The notes: generated by a model from the sequence alone, not told the origin. Counted from the first letter of the stretch, positions 34,421 through 43,990 are shown. The stretch: DNA of 64,000 nucleotides from CAYUTA01 sp964447605 (GCA_964447605.1 CAYUTA010000007.1:1-64000), one strand, 5' to 3'. Made by a program: numbers and translations.

Positions 34421-34711
34421 TCCAAATTATCCTGGAAAACGCATAATTAAGCGGCCGTTCGGGACTGCGGCGGCTTGGGATCTCACGCCTGCTGCGCGCC
34501 GCCGACGAAAAAGGGGGCGTTGCTCCGCCAATCCCGCAGCGAAAACATACAGGACGAACCACAATCTGTCAAAAGCGGCGACATGTGCGGTGGTTTTGAC
34601 CCCCTGCCTGCGGCAAAACCGGCAACCGTCGCAGCCGTTCGAGGCGGTTGGTTGCATGAAAAATCCGCGCGTACCGTGCGCCGACGACGAAAAGCAACGT
34701 TTTTTACAGCT

Positions 34712-34739
34712 GAAAGCCCCGGCAAATACCGGGGCTTTC
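34712..34739. terminator. Perfect hairpin downstream of rplS
   Basis: GAAAGCCCCGG (34712-34722) and CCGGGGCTTTC (34729-34739) form a perfect 11-bp stem with a CAAATA loop, 20 bases after the rplS stop on the minus strand. The T-run is short (TTTC in the stem end), so it may be a moderate or bidirectional terminator. The remaining 290 bases between the YhfC gene and this hairpin show no gene; open frames there are Arg/Pro-rich shadows. Confidence 0.65.
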
Positions 34740-34759
34740 CACAATAAAGATTTCCTGAA

Positions 34760-35119
34760 CTATTTTTTATTGTCCACGATCCGCTCGCGAATTTTGGCGG
34801 CCTTGCCCGAGCGTTCACGCAGATAGAAGAGCTTCGCCCGGCGCACAACGCCGTGGCGCACGACCTCGATGCGGCCGATACGGGGGCTGTTGTATGGGAA
34901 CGTGCGTTCCACGCCCACGCCGTAGGAAATACGGCGCACGGTAAAGGATTTCCTTACGCCGCCGCCCTGAATCTTGATAACGACGCCTTCAAAGTTCTGT
35001 AAACGCTCGCGGTTACCTTCGATAACCTTCACGAATACGCGAACCGTGTCGCCAACCTGCAGCTCCGGCAAATCCGTTCGAAGCTGCTCTTTTTCCAGTT
35101 CTCTGATGATGTCCGACAT
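34760..35119 (-). CDS. rplS: Ribosomal protein L19
   Basis: The 119-residue 50S protein shows [26 protein letters not shown] near residue 22, [15 protein letters not shown] around residue 66, and [11 protein letters not shown], all typical L19 marks. It lies at the 30S/50S interface. The ATG has AAAGGAG upstream. It is last in the ylxM-ffh-rpsP-khpA-rimM-trmD group but has its own promoter in the 106-base gap after trmD. Confidence 0.97.
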   Translation of the reverse strand: MSDIIRELEKEQLRTDLPELQVGDTVRVFVKVIEGNRERLQNFEGVVIKIQGGGVRKSFTVRRISYGVGVERTFPYNSPRIGRIEVVRHGVVRRAKLFYLRERSGKAAKIRERIVDNKK

Positions 35120-35194
35120 TTGAATATTCTCCTTTCATTTGCAGACGTTCTTATCCGATGCCGGACAGCGGACCGCCCCAATGTCACGAACGCG

Positions 35195-35224
35195 ATTATA
35201 CCACGCGCCGCATGCCAAATGCAA
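35195..35224 (-). promoter_or_regulatory. Extended -10 promoter of rplS
   Basis: On the minus strand TTGCAT (35219-35224) is 18 bases from TATAAT (35195-35200), preceded by TGG so that an extended -10 (TGnTATAAT) is present. The leader before rplS is about 70 bases, possibly enough for L19-leader-type control, though no such RNA fold was shown. Confidence 0.65.
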
Positions 35225-35225
35225 G

Positions 35226-35954
35226 TCATTTTTTGCCCGGTTTCCCGGTCTTTCCCGCCAGGGCGTCCCGTGTTTGTCGCGGCAGCCTTTCAAGCAGATC
35301 CGGCCGCCGGGCAAGCGTTTTTTGATACGCCTGCTCGCGCCGCCATGCCTGAATGTTGGCATGGTGGCCGTTGAGCAGAATCTCTGGTACTTTCAGGCCG
35401 CGGAATTCCGCCGGACGCGTATACTGCGGGTACTCGAGCAAGCCGTTGTTGAACGATTCGTCCTCCGCGCTGTCGGCGCAACCGAGCACGCCGGGAATAA
35501 AACGGCTCACGCAGTCAATCAGCACCATCGCCGGCAGTTCGCCGCCGGTCAGCACATAGTCGCCAATGCTGATTTCCTCATCCATGATGGTCATGACGCG
35601 CTCGTCCACGCCCTCATAGTGGCCGCACAGCAACAGCAGCCGCGGCTCGTCCGCAAGCTCCCGTGCCAGCGCGGTGGTCAGCACCCGGCCGCGCGGGCTC
35701 AGCAGAATCCGCCTTGCAGACGCGCCGGAAAGCACCGCGTCCACGCAACCGAAAATGGGCTGCGCCATCATCACCAGCCCCGCGCCGCCGCCAAACGGAT
35801 AGTCGTCCGCCTTTTTGTGCCTATTGTCCGTATAATCGCGGATGTTGTGCGTGCGGATATCGAGAAATCCGCCCGCCTGCGCGCGGCCAAGCATGCTGGC
35901 CGTCAGCACGCCGGCAAACATTTCTGGAAACAGCGTAAGAATGTCAATCCGCAA
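35226..35954 (-). CDS. trmD: tRNA (guanine-37-N1) methyltransferase
   Basis: The 242-residue SPOUT enzyme has the trefoil knot region: LTLFPEMF at the start, [13 protein letters not shown] around residue 50, [30 protein letters not shown] and [13 protein letters not shown]. It protects the reading frame by m1G37 in tRNA. It begins at a TTG at 35954: AGGAGG lies eight bases before, the frame [10 protein letters not shown] fits the family, and it overlaps rimM by 11 bases. Later ATG codons would remove the conserved N-terminus. It lies between rimM and rplS as usual. Confidence 0.95.
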   Translation of the reverse strand: MRIDILTLFPEMFAGVLTASMLGRAQAGGFLDIRTHNIRDYTDNRHKKADDYPFGGGAGLVMMAQPIFGCVDAVLSGASARRILLSPRGRVLTTALARELADEPRLLLLCGHYEGVDERVMTIMDEEISIGDYVLTGGELPAMVLIDCVSRFIPGVLGCADSAEDESFNNGLLEYPQYTRPAEFRGLKVPEILLNGHHANIQAWRREQAYQKTLARRPDLLERLPRQTRDALAGKTGKPGKK

Positions 35955-36465
35955 ATAGCCCGACCTCCTGCAGAACGTCCGCATGCAGCACGATGCGCCC
36001 GTTGTCGATATCCACGGTATGCAGCACCTTTTTAAGCGCGGGAACCATCAGCCTGCCACCGTCGATTTCATACACGTCGTTTGCCCCCGTTTCCAGCACG
36101 TCGGTCACCTTTCCATAGGCATTGCCCGCCGTGTCCATAACCTCGCAACCGACCAGTTCCGCAATAAAATACGTGTCCGGCGGCAGCCGCTTTGCATGCG
36201 CGCGGTCCACACACAAATAGGCGCCGGCAAGCAGCGCCGCTTCCTCCGGCGCATCAATGCCCGCGATGTGCAGGATCACCGCGCCCGGTTGCAGCCGGAC
36301 ATTGGACAGCGCCACGGGCGCATATTCACCGCGGCGCTCCAGATAGCACGATTGCATGCCCGTGAAACGTTCGGCATCGTCCGTCAGCGGCAGCGTCTTG
36401 ACGTCGCCGCGCACGCCGTGCGCGCGCACAATATGCCCGATGCGCAGATATTCACGCCTGCTCAA
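35944..36465 (-). CDS. rimM: 16S rRNA processing protein RimM
   Basis: A 173-residue ribosome maturation factor with the [23 protein letters not shown]-terminal barrel, a PRC-type C-terminal half with [17 protein letters not shown] and VYEIDGG and a final [20 protein letters not shown]. It helps S19 to join 16S rRNA. The start overlaps khpA by 14 bases and its end overlaps trmD by 11, indicating coupled translation. Confidence 0.95.
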   Translation of the reverse strand: MSRREYLRIGHIVRAHGVRGDVKTLPLTDDAERFTGMQSCYLERRGEYAPVALSNVRLQPGAVILHIAGIDAPEEAALLAGAYLCVDRAHAKRLPPDTYFIAELVGCEVMDTAGNAYGKVTDVLETGANDVYEIDGGRLMVPALKKVLHTVDIDNGRIVLHADVLQEVGLFAD

Positions 36466-36688
36466 CGATCTCGACCATGTACTTACAGTCTTCCTTGACG
36501 CTTGCCGCCTTCACAACCGTGCGGATGGCCTTGGCAATGCGCCCCTGGCGGCCGATGACCTTTCCCATATCCGGCTGGGCGACCGACAGCACAAGGACCG
36601 TCTCGCCCCCATCCTCTTTTGTGGTCACCGTTACGGCGTCCGGGTTATCCACCAGGCTCTTTGCAATAAAGCGTACCAGCTCTTCCAT
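36452..36688 (-). CDS. khpA: KH-domain RNA-binding protein KhpA
   Basis: The 78-residue KH protein has MEELVRFIAKSLVDNPDAVTV at the start and PDMGKVIGRQGRIAKAIRTVVKAA, the GxxG loop being GRQG. KhpA with KhpB binds sRNA and mRNA in Gram-positive bacteria. ATG 36688 was preferred over ATG 36694 because GAGG lies at the right distance for it. It fits the rpsP-khpA-rimM-trmD-rplS order of Bacillota. Confidence 0.93.
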   Translation of the reverse strand: MEELVRFIAKSLVDNPDAVTVTTKEDGGETVLVLSVAQPDMGKVIGRQGRIAKAIRTVVKAASVKEDCKYMVEIVEQA

Positions 36689-36697
36689 TTCCATTCC

Positions 36698-36955
36698 TCA
36701 GCCGACCGGCTTACGCTCGATTGCACCGCTCTTTTTGAGCAGCGCGCGCACGGTTTCCGTGGGCTGCGCGCCCTTCCTGATCCACTCTGCGGCGGCTTCG
36801 TTGTTGACCTTGAGCTCCACGGGCTCGGAAATGGGATTGTAGTAGCCCAGTTCTTCAACAAACGCGCCGTCGCGCGGGGCGCGGGAATCCGCAACCACGA
36901 TCCGGTAGAAAGGGGCTTTTTTGGCGCCCATGCGGCGCAGTCTGATCTTCAGCAT
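36698..36955 (-). CDS. rpsP: Ribosomal protein S16
   Basis: An 85-residue small-subunit protein with [25 protein letters not shown] at the start and [35 protein letters not shown], all characteristic of S16. ATG has GGAGGAAAACAAACA. It is nine bases from khpA and follows ffh after about 230 bases, where no gene was seen. Confidence 0.97.
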   Translation of the reverse strand: MLKIRLRRMGAKKAPFYRIVVADSRAPRDGAFVEELGYYNPISEPVELKVNNEAAAEWIRKGAQPTETVRALLKKSGAIERKPVG

Positions 36956-37184
36956 TGTTTGTTTTCCTCCAACGTAAAATATCGTCCGTTTCTTATTCTG
37001 GCAAAGAACGGTTCAAAGAACGCCACATCTATGTCGGCCGGTACAAAAGCACGGCTGGATGTCGTCTTGCGGAAGCCTTGCCCTCCATGCTTGGAATCGC
37101 GCTCCCGGGAAGTCAAATTATGAAATGCCGCGGCACGGCCGTCCCGGCGGGAGAGCGGCTGTGGACGGAGCTCCTGAAAAATCG

Positions 37185-38525
37185 TCAAAAACCGAACGGG
37201 AAGCCGCCGCGGCGCCCCTTCTTTTTGAATTTGCCGCCCGAAAGCTGCTTCATCATCTGCCGGGAAGCGTTGAACTGATTCATCAGGCGATTGACCTCCT
37301 GCACGCTTGTGCCGCTGCCGCGCGCGATGCGCTTCCTGCGGCCGGCGGTCAGGATGTCCGGATTGGCGCGCTCCTTTTTGGTCATGGAGCGGATGACCGC
37401 CTTGGTACGCTCCAGCGCTTGATCGTCAATCTCCACGCCTTTGAGCCGCCCTGCGTTCATGCCGGGGATCATCTTTACGATGTCCTCCATGCTGCCCATC
37501 GACTGCATCTGCTCCATCTGGTCAAGAAAGTCGTCAAGCGTAAACGCGTCGGTCTTCATCTTTGTGATAAGCGCCGCGGCCTTTTTTTCGTCAAACGCGC
37601 TCTGCGCCTTCTCGATCAGGCTCAATACGTCGCCCATGCCGAGTATGCGAGATGCCATGCGGTCCGGATAAAACGGCTCGATATCCGTCGGCTTCTCGCC
37701 TACTCCCGCAAACTTGATGGGCTTGCCCGTCACCTGCCGGACCGAGAGCGCCGCGCCGCCGCGCGTATCGCCGTCGAGCTTGGTTAAAATCACGCCGGTG
37801 AGCGGAATCGTCTCGTCAAACGTCTTGGCCACGTTGACCGCGTCCTGCCCCGTCATTGCGTCCACAACAAGCAGGATTTCCACAGGGCGCACGGCCTCGA
37901 CGATGCGTACGAGCTCGTCCATCATATCGCCGTCGATATGCAGCCGGCCCGCAGTATCGAGGACGACCACATCCCGAAACGTGCGCTTTGCTTCCTCCAC
38001 CGCCTCGCGCGCCGTTTTGACCGGAGCCTGCGTACCGCGTTCAAACACGGGAATGCCAGCCTTTTCACCCACAACCTGGAGCTGGGTAATCGCCGCGGGA
38101 CGGTAGATGTCGCACGCGGCGAGCAACGGGGCCTTTCCGTATTGCTTTTGCAGCAGCGCGCCAAGCTTGCCGCACATGGTCGTTTTCCCCGCGCCCTGCA
38201 GGCCGGCCATGAGGATGACCGCAGGCTTTGCGCTGCCAAAATCGAGCTTGGCGTTTTCGCCGCCCATGAGCGCCGTCAGCTCCTCGTTGACGATACCGAC
38301 GACCTGCTGGCCCGGCGTAAGGCTTTCGAGCACCTCGTGCCCGACCGCGCGGGCGGTAACCCGCTTGACGAACTCCTTGACCACAAGGAAGTTGACGTCC
38401 GCCTCCAGCAGCGCGAGCTTGATTTCGCGCATTGCCTCGGTCACGTCCTTTTCCGAAAGCTTGCCGCGCCCCGTCAGTTTTTTGAATACGGTTTGCAGCT
38501 TTTCGGAGATGCCCTCAAACGCCAT
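37185..38525 (-). CDS. ffh: Signal recognition particle GTPase Ffh
   Basis: The 446-residue SRP54 homolog has GLQGAGKTTMCGK (Walker A, about residue 106), DIYRPAAITQL, VVLDTAGRLHID and TKLDGDTRGGAALS in the NG domain, followed by a Met-rich M domain (MEQMQSMGSMEDIVKMIPGM and MNQFNASRQMMKQL). It targets nascent membrane proteins. ATG 38525 follows GGGAGGTTGACG; the longer frame to 38549 has no site. It overlaps ylxM by 11 bases. No SRP RNA gene was found nearby. Confidence 0.97.
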   Translation of the reverse strand: MAFEGISEKLQTVFKKLTGRGKLSEKDVTEAMREIKLALLEADVNFLVVKEFVKRVTARAVGHEVLESLTPGQQVVGIVNEELTALMGGENAKLDFGSAKPAVILMAGLQGAGKTTMCGKLGALLQKQYGKAPLLAACDIYRPAAITQLQVVGEKAGIPVFERGTQAPVKTAREAVEEAKRTFRDVVVLDTAGRLHIDGDMMDELVRIVEAVRPVEILLVVDAMTGQDAVNVAKTFDETIPLTGVILTKLDGDTRGGAALSVRQVTGKPIKFAGVGEKPTDIEPFYPDRMASRILGMGDVLSLIEKAQSAFDEKKAAALITKMKTDAFTLDDFLDQMEQMQSMGSMEDIVKMIPGMNAGRLKGVEIDDQALERTKAVIRSMTKKERANPDILTAGRRKRIARGSGTSVQEVNRLMNQFNASRQMMKQLSGGKFKKKGRRGGFPFGF

Positions 38526-38847
38526 CGTCAACCTCCCAGAGTTCCGCAAGCCCGGTCAATTTTTTCCGTATTGCCGGATCGTCCGCCATACCCGACAGTT
38601 CGTTTACCAGCTCCCGCGTACGCGTTGTCCGCTCGATCAGCCGCAACCTCCGCTCCATTTCGTTAAGCTCCGTTTCCGCGCGCGCAATCGCCTCGCGTAC
38701 CGCCTGCCGGCTGACGCCCTCGCGCTCGGCAATCTCCGAGAGCGAGCAATCTTCATATGCATATTGCCGGGCAAGCGAGGCCTGCCGCGGCGTTAAGAAT
38801 GCGCTGTACCAGTCCAGCAGCCGACCAAATGTAATCAGTCTGTCCAT
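38515..38847 (-). CDS. ylxM: YlxM/p13 helix-turn-helix protein, SRP partner
   Basis: A 110-residue protein starting MDRLITFGRLLDWYSAFLTP and containing YEDCSLSEIAEREGVSRQAVREAI, the sigma-70-region-4-like helix-turn-helix of the YlxM/UPF0122 family. It binds or modulates SRP in Gram-positive bacteria. It is directly upstream of ffh with an 11-base overlap. An upstream GTG start at 38859 is possible but has poor spacing. Confidence 0.93.
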   Translation of the reverse strand: MDRLITFGRLLDWYSAFLTPRQASLARQYAYEDCSLSEIAEREGVSRQAVREAIARAETELNEMERRLRLIERTTRTRELVNELSGMADDPAIRKKLTGLAELWEVDDGV

Positions 38848-38890
38848 ATTGTCACACACCTGTAAAGGTTTCTTGCTTTACACCCTGTTC

Positions 38891-38918
38891 ATTATACGAT
38901 GATTCAAAGATTTGTCAA
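38891..38918 (-). promoter_or_regulatory. Strong sigma-A promoter of the ylxM-ffh operon
   Basis: On the minus strand TTGACA (38913-38918) and TATAAT (38891-38896), both perfect, are separated by 16 bases. The leader to the ylxM ATG is about 40 bases. The rest of the 320-base gap to the lipoprotein gene contains only promoter-like sequence. Confidence 0.8.
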
Positions 38919-38986
38919 GCCGCATTTTGCGCCGCCGGTACGGTTTATCTGCAGGCCCGCAGATCGGCAGAGGCGGCAGCGGATCA

Positions 38987-39015
38987 TTGCATTCGCTTTT
39001 TCTGCATGATATGAT
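38987..39015 (+). promoter_or_regulatory. Promoter candidate for the lipoprotein gene
   Basis: TTGCAT (38987-38992) and TATGAT (39010-39015) are 17 bases apart on the plus strand. The leader before ATG 39179 would be about 160 bases, with no gene in it. Confidence 0.5.
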
Positions 39016-39178
39016 GATATTGTAACAGTTGTCTGCAATGCGTGTATTTCAACCCGCGCCCGGTTTGCATGGTTGTATTGTTGCCGCACGGCAGGGTTTT
39101 GCGTTGTTTTCAACAGGAAAATACCTTATATCATGGCTCCTAACAAAAAAACAGGGAGGAAAGGGAGGAATCTGATTT

Positions 39179-40837
39179 ATGAAACAACGGTTTATCACGC
39201 CGGCGGCATGCCTGATCGCGTTGATCATGCTGACCGGCTGCGTTACGGGCGCAGGCGGAGAAACCGCGCTTGCGGCCCTCACGCCGGCCCCCGCCGGGAA
39301 TGCGGAGGTTTCCGAATCGCCCGAGGCCGGCATGCCCAACCCCGTCGTATCGGTCGACAGCTACGACGACCTGCTCAAGGCCGTGCCTGGCGTTATGTTG
39401 TCCGACGCGCCCAAGGCCGCCGAAAACACAACCTATTGTTATATCAGCGGCGAACCGGTCATTGCGCAGATTCAATTCACGCTCAACGGCAATGAATATA
39501 CCTACCGCGCCGCGGCCGCAGGCATCGACGCGCAGGCGGATATCTCCGGCGTATACGACGACCTTTCCAAAAAAGCGGAGCTGACCGCAGAAGGCAACGC
39601 CACAATGGGCGGCGAGTACACCCTGCGTTATGCCGCGGGCGAAACCAAGGGGCTTGCCACCTGGTATTATGCACCCACCCAGTGCCAGTATTCGCTTTAC
39701 ACGCCCACCGGCTGCGACGTCTCCCAGGAAATTGAAGAGGTCGTAGACGAACTGCTGCCCATCACCACAGACGCCGACGGCAACCCGCTCGCAGGCCTGT
39801 CCAACACGCCCATCCCAGCCATTGAGGAGGGCACGATCTCCGGCGTAATCGCAGCGCTTCATCACAACGACATCGTCATCAACACGGACAACGGCAATAC
39901 GCTGCAATTCCTGCTCACGCATATCGCCGTCGTTGACGCCAATGTCGGCGATACGGTGGAAATCGCATACAGCGGCAACATCATCGACGCGCCCGAGGCC
40001 ATCACCGTCATCGTGACCAAGCCCGCGCCCATGCAGCAGCAGATTCACGGTACGGTCGTGCAGTATTCCAAGAGCAGCGTGTTTGTGCAAACCACGACCG
40101 TCAACATCTACGGCTTCGTCATCGACGGCAACACCCGTTTTTCCGGCTTGAGCAATGCGCTCAAGGCCAACAATACCGTAACCGTCACCTACACAGGCGA
40201 GCTGGTGAACGGTCCTGTCGCCATCGAGATCGAAACCACGGCCGTTTCCCCCAAGCCGAACCCCACGGCCAAGCCCGACCCCGTCAACAAATCCCTCAAG
40301 GGCCACGTATCCAGCCTGACCAGCAAGAAGGTCACCATCAACACCGATAACGGCCATACCTACACCTTCCAGCGCGACGGTTCAACCGTTATGACCGGCA
40401 ACTACTCGCTCGAGGTCGGCTGCCGGATCCGCGTGCACTATGACGGCTACGCTTCCCACGGCCCGCACGCGAAGAGGATCGACGTGCTCGCGCCGCCCGA
40501 CCCAACGCCGCCGTCCCCGGTGAAGCACACCATCTCCGGTACGGTGAGCATGCAGGCCGGCAACGGGCTCGTGGTCACGGCCGACTCCGGAAGGGAATAC
40601 TCGTTCCTGCTCCGCTCGCCGAAGATCGAGGGCGCGGGCGGCGTGGGCAGCCGGGTCAAGGTCACGTTCACGGATGACGGCTACGGTAACTACGACGTCA
40701 CGCGCATCGTGTACGATACGCCGGTCATCTATGAGGGACCGGGACCCGTGATCGACAGCCCCGAAAACGACGTCCCCATCGGCTGCGGCGCAAGCCCCGC
40801 GGAAGACGCCCCGGCGATTGGCTCCGGCTCCCTTTGA
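39179..40837 (+). CDS. Lipoprotein with four tandem OB-like repeats
   Basis: A 552-residue secreted lipoprotein: positively charged start, hydrophobic h-region (ACLIALIM), lipobox LTGC with Cys21. Residues 30-60 are Ala/Pro-rich. Residues about 55-200 form an N-terminal region (DDLLKAVPGV, then QFTLNGNEYTYRAAAA) resembling DUF4367-like domains. Four related units follow, about 65 residues each: 220-280, 289-352, 373-436 and 451-512, each starting I/L-x-G-x-V and ending in a V-x-V-x-Y/F-x-G strand, which is OB/beta-barrel-like. Linkers are Pro-rich. It should be anchored outside the membrane. No partner is obvious; function unknown. ATG follows GGGAGGAAAGGGAGG. Confidence 0.75.
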   Translation: MKQRFITPAACLIALIMLTGCVTGAGGETALAALTPAPAGNAEVSESPEAGMPNPVVSVDSYDDLLKAVPGVMLSDAPKAAENTTYCYISGEPVIAQIQFTLNGNEYTYRAAAAGIDAQADISGVYDDLSKKAELTAEGNATMGGEYTLRYAAGETKGLATWYYAPTQCQYSLYTPTGCDVSQEIEEVVDELLPITTDADGNPLAGLSNTPIPAIEEGTISGVIAALHHNDIVINTDNGNTLQFLLTHIAVVDANVGDTVEIAYSGNIIDAPEAITVIVTKPAPMQQQIHGTVVQYSKSSVFVQTTTVNIYGFVIDGNTRFSGLSNALKANNTVTVTYTGELVNGPVAIEIETTAVSPKPNPTAKPDPVNKSLKGHVSSLTSKKVTINTDNGHTYTFQRDGSTVMTGNYSLEVGCRIRVHYDGYASHGPHAKRIDVLAPPDPTPPSPVKHTISGTVSMQAGNGLVVTADSGREYSFLLRSPKIEGAGGVGSRVKVTFTDDGYGNYDVTRIVYDTPVIYEGPGPVIDSPENDVPIGCGASPAEDAPAIGSGSL

Positions 40838-40860
40838 TAATCCGACCGATTGTATGCGGG

Positions 40861-40888
40861 CAGCCCGCCGGGCAAAACCGGCGGGCTG
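40861..40888 (+). terminator. Hairpin after the lipoprotein gene
   Basis: CAGCCCGCCGG (40861-40871) and CCGGCGGGCTG (40878-40888) form a perfect 11-bp stem with loop GCAAAA, 23 bases after the stop. No T-run follows, so termination may be weak or depend on Rho, and it also lies between convergent genes. Confidence 0.5.
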
Positions 40889-40940
40889 TCAAAGCCTGAA
40901 ACCCTTTTGGGCCGAGGGACCGCGGCGGCGAATTTGGCCC

Positions 40941-42425
40941 TTAGCTCCGTCCCCCGTCCTCGGGCGGCGTATTATGAATTTCCTTTTCAGACGCCTCGAT
41001 GGTGTCGGTAATCGTTTCCTGAATCTCGATCCCGCCGCCGGCCACGACCGCGCCTTCATTCTCCACGATTTCGATCATACGCTTCGGTCTGGAGAACAGA
41101 ATGCCGACAAGCATGATTGCCGCGAACACAATGAGATAATATGCAACCGCAATTCCATGCGCGTCGATGGCGGCAACCACCATAAACAGCGATCCGCAGA
41201 TGGCAAGCAGCGGCAGAACAAACCGCTTAAAGCCGCCCATGTCCTTTTCCTTTACCATAAACATCACAAACATCGGTACATACATGGCGTAGATGGTGAC
41301 AATCGGCAACTCCGAAGTGTCGAAGCAGAACGGGCCGAACCACGGCGCGGTCAGGTTCGCACCATAGAAATACAGCAACCAGAACGCCGCAAACGCAAGG
41401 CCGACGGCCGCGGCATTGGCGGGCATATTGGTTTTTGCGTCAACCTGACCGATGACCTCCGGCCTGGGACCGACGCCGCGCGCGGCAAGCGCAAAGAATC
41501 CGCGCGTACAGGCCATCATCAGCCCGTTGAGCGTGCCAAGGCAGGAAATGACGATGAATACGAACAGGATGGTACCGCCAACCTCGGAGAAGATGTTGGA
41601 AAACGCGATTTTAGCGCCGTTCTGGCCGCTCTCCATCATGGTGGCCTTATCCACGCCGCCCGCAACGCCGATGTAATACAGGATATATGTAACGATAATC
41701 AGAGCCGCGCCGGACACCAGCGCAATGGGCAGGTTTCGCTTTGCATTTTTAAGCTCGGCATTGATGGACGTGGCGAGAATCCATCCCTCATAGGCAAACG
41801 CCGTGGCGACAACCGCCTTGAACAGAGGCGTAAGCCCCGTCGCAGTCGCCGAGGCCGCTACGGCAAAATTTGCGGCGGTCATGCCGTTGCCCAAGCCGAC
41901 AATTGTGCCGACAACTGCCATCAGCCCGATGGGAATGAGCTTGATAACCGTCGTGGATACCTGAAATTTACCCGCGACCTTGGGCGCAAGCGCGTTGATG
42001 ACGTAGCTCATCACCAGAAAGAACATGGAGATTACCATGCATTCGGGACCCACAATATCAAACCCGATCAATACGCACAGATAGCGCGCCGATACCCACG
42101 CCAATACGCTGGTCAGCGTCGGACAATAAATGGTGGCCATAAACCAGCCGACATAGTAGCCGTATTTCCTGCCCACCGTCACGTCCGCGTAATCGACCAC
42201 GCCGTTGACGTATTCGTACTTGGTCGCCATCACGGCAAACGCGCAGGCGCACACGGTCATGATTATGCCGCCAATGATCCACGCAAGTATGCCCAGGGGC
42301 AGGTTGCCGTCGGTAGCCTTCAAGATCGCTTCGGCCTTGAAGAATACGCCGCTGCCGATGACGACGCCGACCACCATTGCAATTGCCGTCGGCAGACCGT
42401 ATTTTTTGGTTAATTTTGTTTCCAT
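40941..42425 (-). CDS. APC family amino-acid permease
   Basis: The 494-residue membrane protein has twelve hydrophobic segments, beginning LPTAIAMVVGVVIGSGVFF, the G-x-G-S-G substrate-binding break of the first helix of APC/LAT-type transporters. Later AYEGWILATSINAELKNAKRNLP matches helix 6 and the loop after it. These carriers take up or exchange amino acids or amines; substrate is not clear. The C-terminus has an acidic cytoplasmic tail of about 50 residues. ATG follows TAGGAGGAAACTGACAGATC. It is divergent from the GH1 sugar locus. Confidence 0.85.
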   Translation of the reverse strand: METKLTKKYGLPTAIAMVVGVVIGSGVFFKAEAILKATDGNLPLGILAWIIGGIIMTVCACAFAVMATKYEYVNGVVDYADVTVGRKYGYYVGWFMATIYCPTLTSVLAWVSARYLCVLIGFDIVGPECMVISMFFLVMSYVINALAPKVAGKFQVSTTVIKLIPIGLMAVVGTIVGLGNGMTAANFAVAASATATGLTPLFKAVVATAFAYEGWILATSINAELKNAKRNLPIALVSGAALIIVTYILYYIGVAGGVDKATMMESGQNGAKIAFSNIFSEVGGTILFVFIVISCLGTLNGLMMACTRGFFALAARGVGPRPEVIGQVDAKTNMPANAAAVGLAFAAFWLLYFYGANLTAPWFGPFCFDTSELPIVTIYAMYVPMFVMFMVKEKDMGGFKRFVLPLLAICGSLFMVVAAIDAHGIAVAYYLIVFAAIMLVGILFSRPKRMIEIVENEGAVVAGGGIEIQETITDTIEASEKEIHNTPPEDGGRS

Positions 42426-42468
42426 GATCTGTCAGTTTCCTCCTAGATGTGATCCTATACCATCTTAT

Positions 42469-42497
42469 TTTATAACGGATTTCTGCAAATGTGTCAA
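42469..42497 (-). promoter_or_regulatory. Sigma-A promoter of the APC permease gene
   Basis: On the minus strand TTGACA (42492-42497) and TATAAA (42469-42474) are 17 bases apart; the leader to ATG 42425 is about 37 bases. Confidence 0.75.
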
Positions 42498-42567
42498 TGC
42501 CCATCAAAAATTTTCTTACGCACGCCCTCCGCCGGACGCGCGCGGGAACGGACGCCCTTGTTTTTCG

Positions 42568-42596
42568 TTGACGCGCAGTTTTGAAACGTATAGAAT
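42568..42596 (+). promoter_or_regulatory. Sigma-A-like promoter of the GH1-GH36 locus
   Basis: TTGACG (42568-42573) and TAGAAT (42591-42596) with 17-base spacing on the plus strand; start codon 42635 lies about 32 bases after the start point. Divergent from the permease promoter. Confidence 0.65.
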
Positions 42597-42634
42597 GATA
42601 CTCAACAAATCTGATTTTGCGGAGGACACGCCCT

Positions 42635-43990
42635 ATGCCCTTTTCCTTAAAACCCGGCCTGCTGCTCGGCGTAGCAACCGCGCCCACGCAGATTGAGGGC
42701 GGCGACGTTGACCACAGCTGGAACGACTGGGCGCGGCGCGGACACATCAGGGACGGCTCGTCTCCAAGGCGTGCAAACGATCACTATGCGCGCGTTATGG
42801 AGGATACGGCGCTGATGCGCTCGCTCAACGTACAGGTCTACCGGTTCGGCGTGGAATGGGCGCGCATTGAGCCGTCCTGCGGCGTGTTTGACCCCGACGC
42901 CGTCGCGCATTACCGCGCGGAGCTTGAACAGCTCAGGGCGGCGGGCATTGCGCCGCTTATCACGCTGCACCACTTTGCCAACCCCATGTGGTTCGAGCGC
43001 ATGGGCGCGTTTGAAAAGGCGGGGAATATTCCCTATTTTCTGCGCTATGTCGAACACGTCGTGCGCGCGCTTGGCGATCTGGCCGGTGAATTCATCACCA
43101 TCAACGAGCCCAACGTCTATGCGCTCAACGGATACTTTACGGGCGAATGGCCGCCGGGCAGGCGGTCGCTGACGCAGACGCTGCGCGTCATGTCCGTGCT
43201 GGCGGAGTGCCACTTGCAATCATATCCGCTGATTCACCGCGTGCGGCGGGAGATGGGTCTTAGCGGCACGCGCGCGGGCTTTGCCAACCATCTGTGCGTG
43301 TTTGTTCCAAAGAACCCGAAAAAGCTCCTCGACCGTCTCTGTGCGCCGCTGCTTGAGCGCCTGTTTCAAGGCGGCCTGACGGTTGCCATGACCACGGGGC
43401 AATGCCGCCGGCCCATCATGCGCCTTTCGCAGCGCGCGCCCGGCGTATACGCGGATTTTCACGGATTGAACTATTACAGCCGCCATGCGGTGTCCGGCTT
43501 TTGCCACGGGTTCCTCCCCGATTGTGCAAAAAACGACCTCGGATGGGAAATCTATCCCGACGGTATCGTACAGTGCGCCGAAACGCTGCATGCGCTCGCG
43601 CCCCTGCCCATCTACGTCACGGAAAACGGAACCTGCGACAATACCGACGCGTTCCGCAGCCGTTATATCTATGAGCACCTTGCACGGATTTGCGCCTCCC
43701 CGCTGCCCTTCGAACGCTATTACCACTGGTGCTTCCTCGATAATTTTGAATGGCTCGAGGGTGAGCGCGCGCGTTTTGGGCTGGTGCATGTGGATTATGA
43801 AACCCAGCGGCGCACGGTCAAGGACAGCGGGCGTTTTTATGCGGCCGTGATCGCCGGGGGCGGAGTCAGCCAATCCCTGTATCGGGCCTGTGTCGTGGGC
43901 AAGCGTTATCCCAACGAACGGGAACCCCTGTCTTTTGATAAAGATTCTGCGGGCGAAAGTCCCCAAGAGCATGCGGGTGCGCCGCAATGA
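42635..43990 (+). CDS. Glycoside hydrolase family 1 (beta-glucosidase type)
   Basis: A 451-residue TIM-barrel hydrolase with FGVATAPTQIEGG (typical W/F-G-x-A-T-x-x-Q-x-E), ARIEPSCGVFDPDAVAHY, LHHFANPMWF, the acid/base TINEPN (about residue 160) and the nucleophile YVTENG (about residue 325). Genuine GH1 members hydrolyse beta-glucosides, beta-galactosides or phosphorylated forms. No phosphate-binding motif was identified, consistent with the neighbouring symporter and GH36 rather than a PTS. ATG 42635 has GGAGGA. It overlaps GH36 by ATGA. Confidence 0.9.
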   Translation: MPFSLKPGLLLGVATAPTQIEGGDVDHSWNDWARRGHIRDGSSPRRANDHYARVMEDTALMRSLNVQVYRFGVEWARIEPSCGVFDPDAVAHYRAELEQLRAAGIAPLITLHHFANPMWFERMGAFEKAGNIPYFLRYVEHVVRALGDLAGEFITINEPNVYALNGYFTGEWPPGRRSLTQTLRVMSVLAECHLQSYPLIHRVRREMGLSGTRAGFANHLCVFVPKNPKKLLDRLCAPLLERLFQGGLTVAMTTGQCRRPIMRLSQRAPGVYADFHGLNYYSRHAVSGFCHGFLPDCAKNDLGWEIYPDGIVQCAETLHALAPLPIYVTENGTCDNTDAFRSRYIYEHLARICASPLPFERYYHWCFLDNFEWLEGERARFGLVHVDYETQRRTVKDSGRFYAAVIAGGGVSQSLYRACVVGKRYPNEREPLSFDKDSAGESPQEHAGAPQ

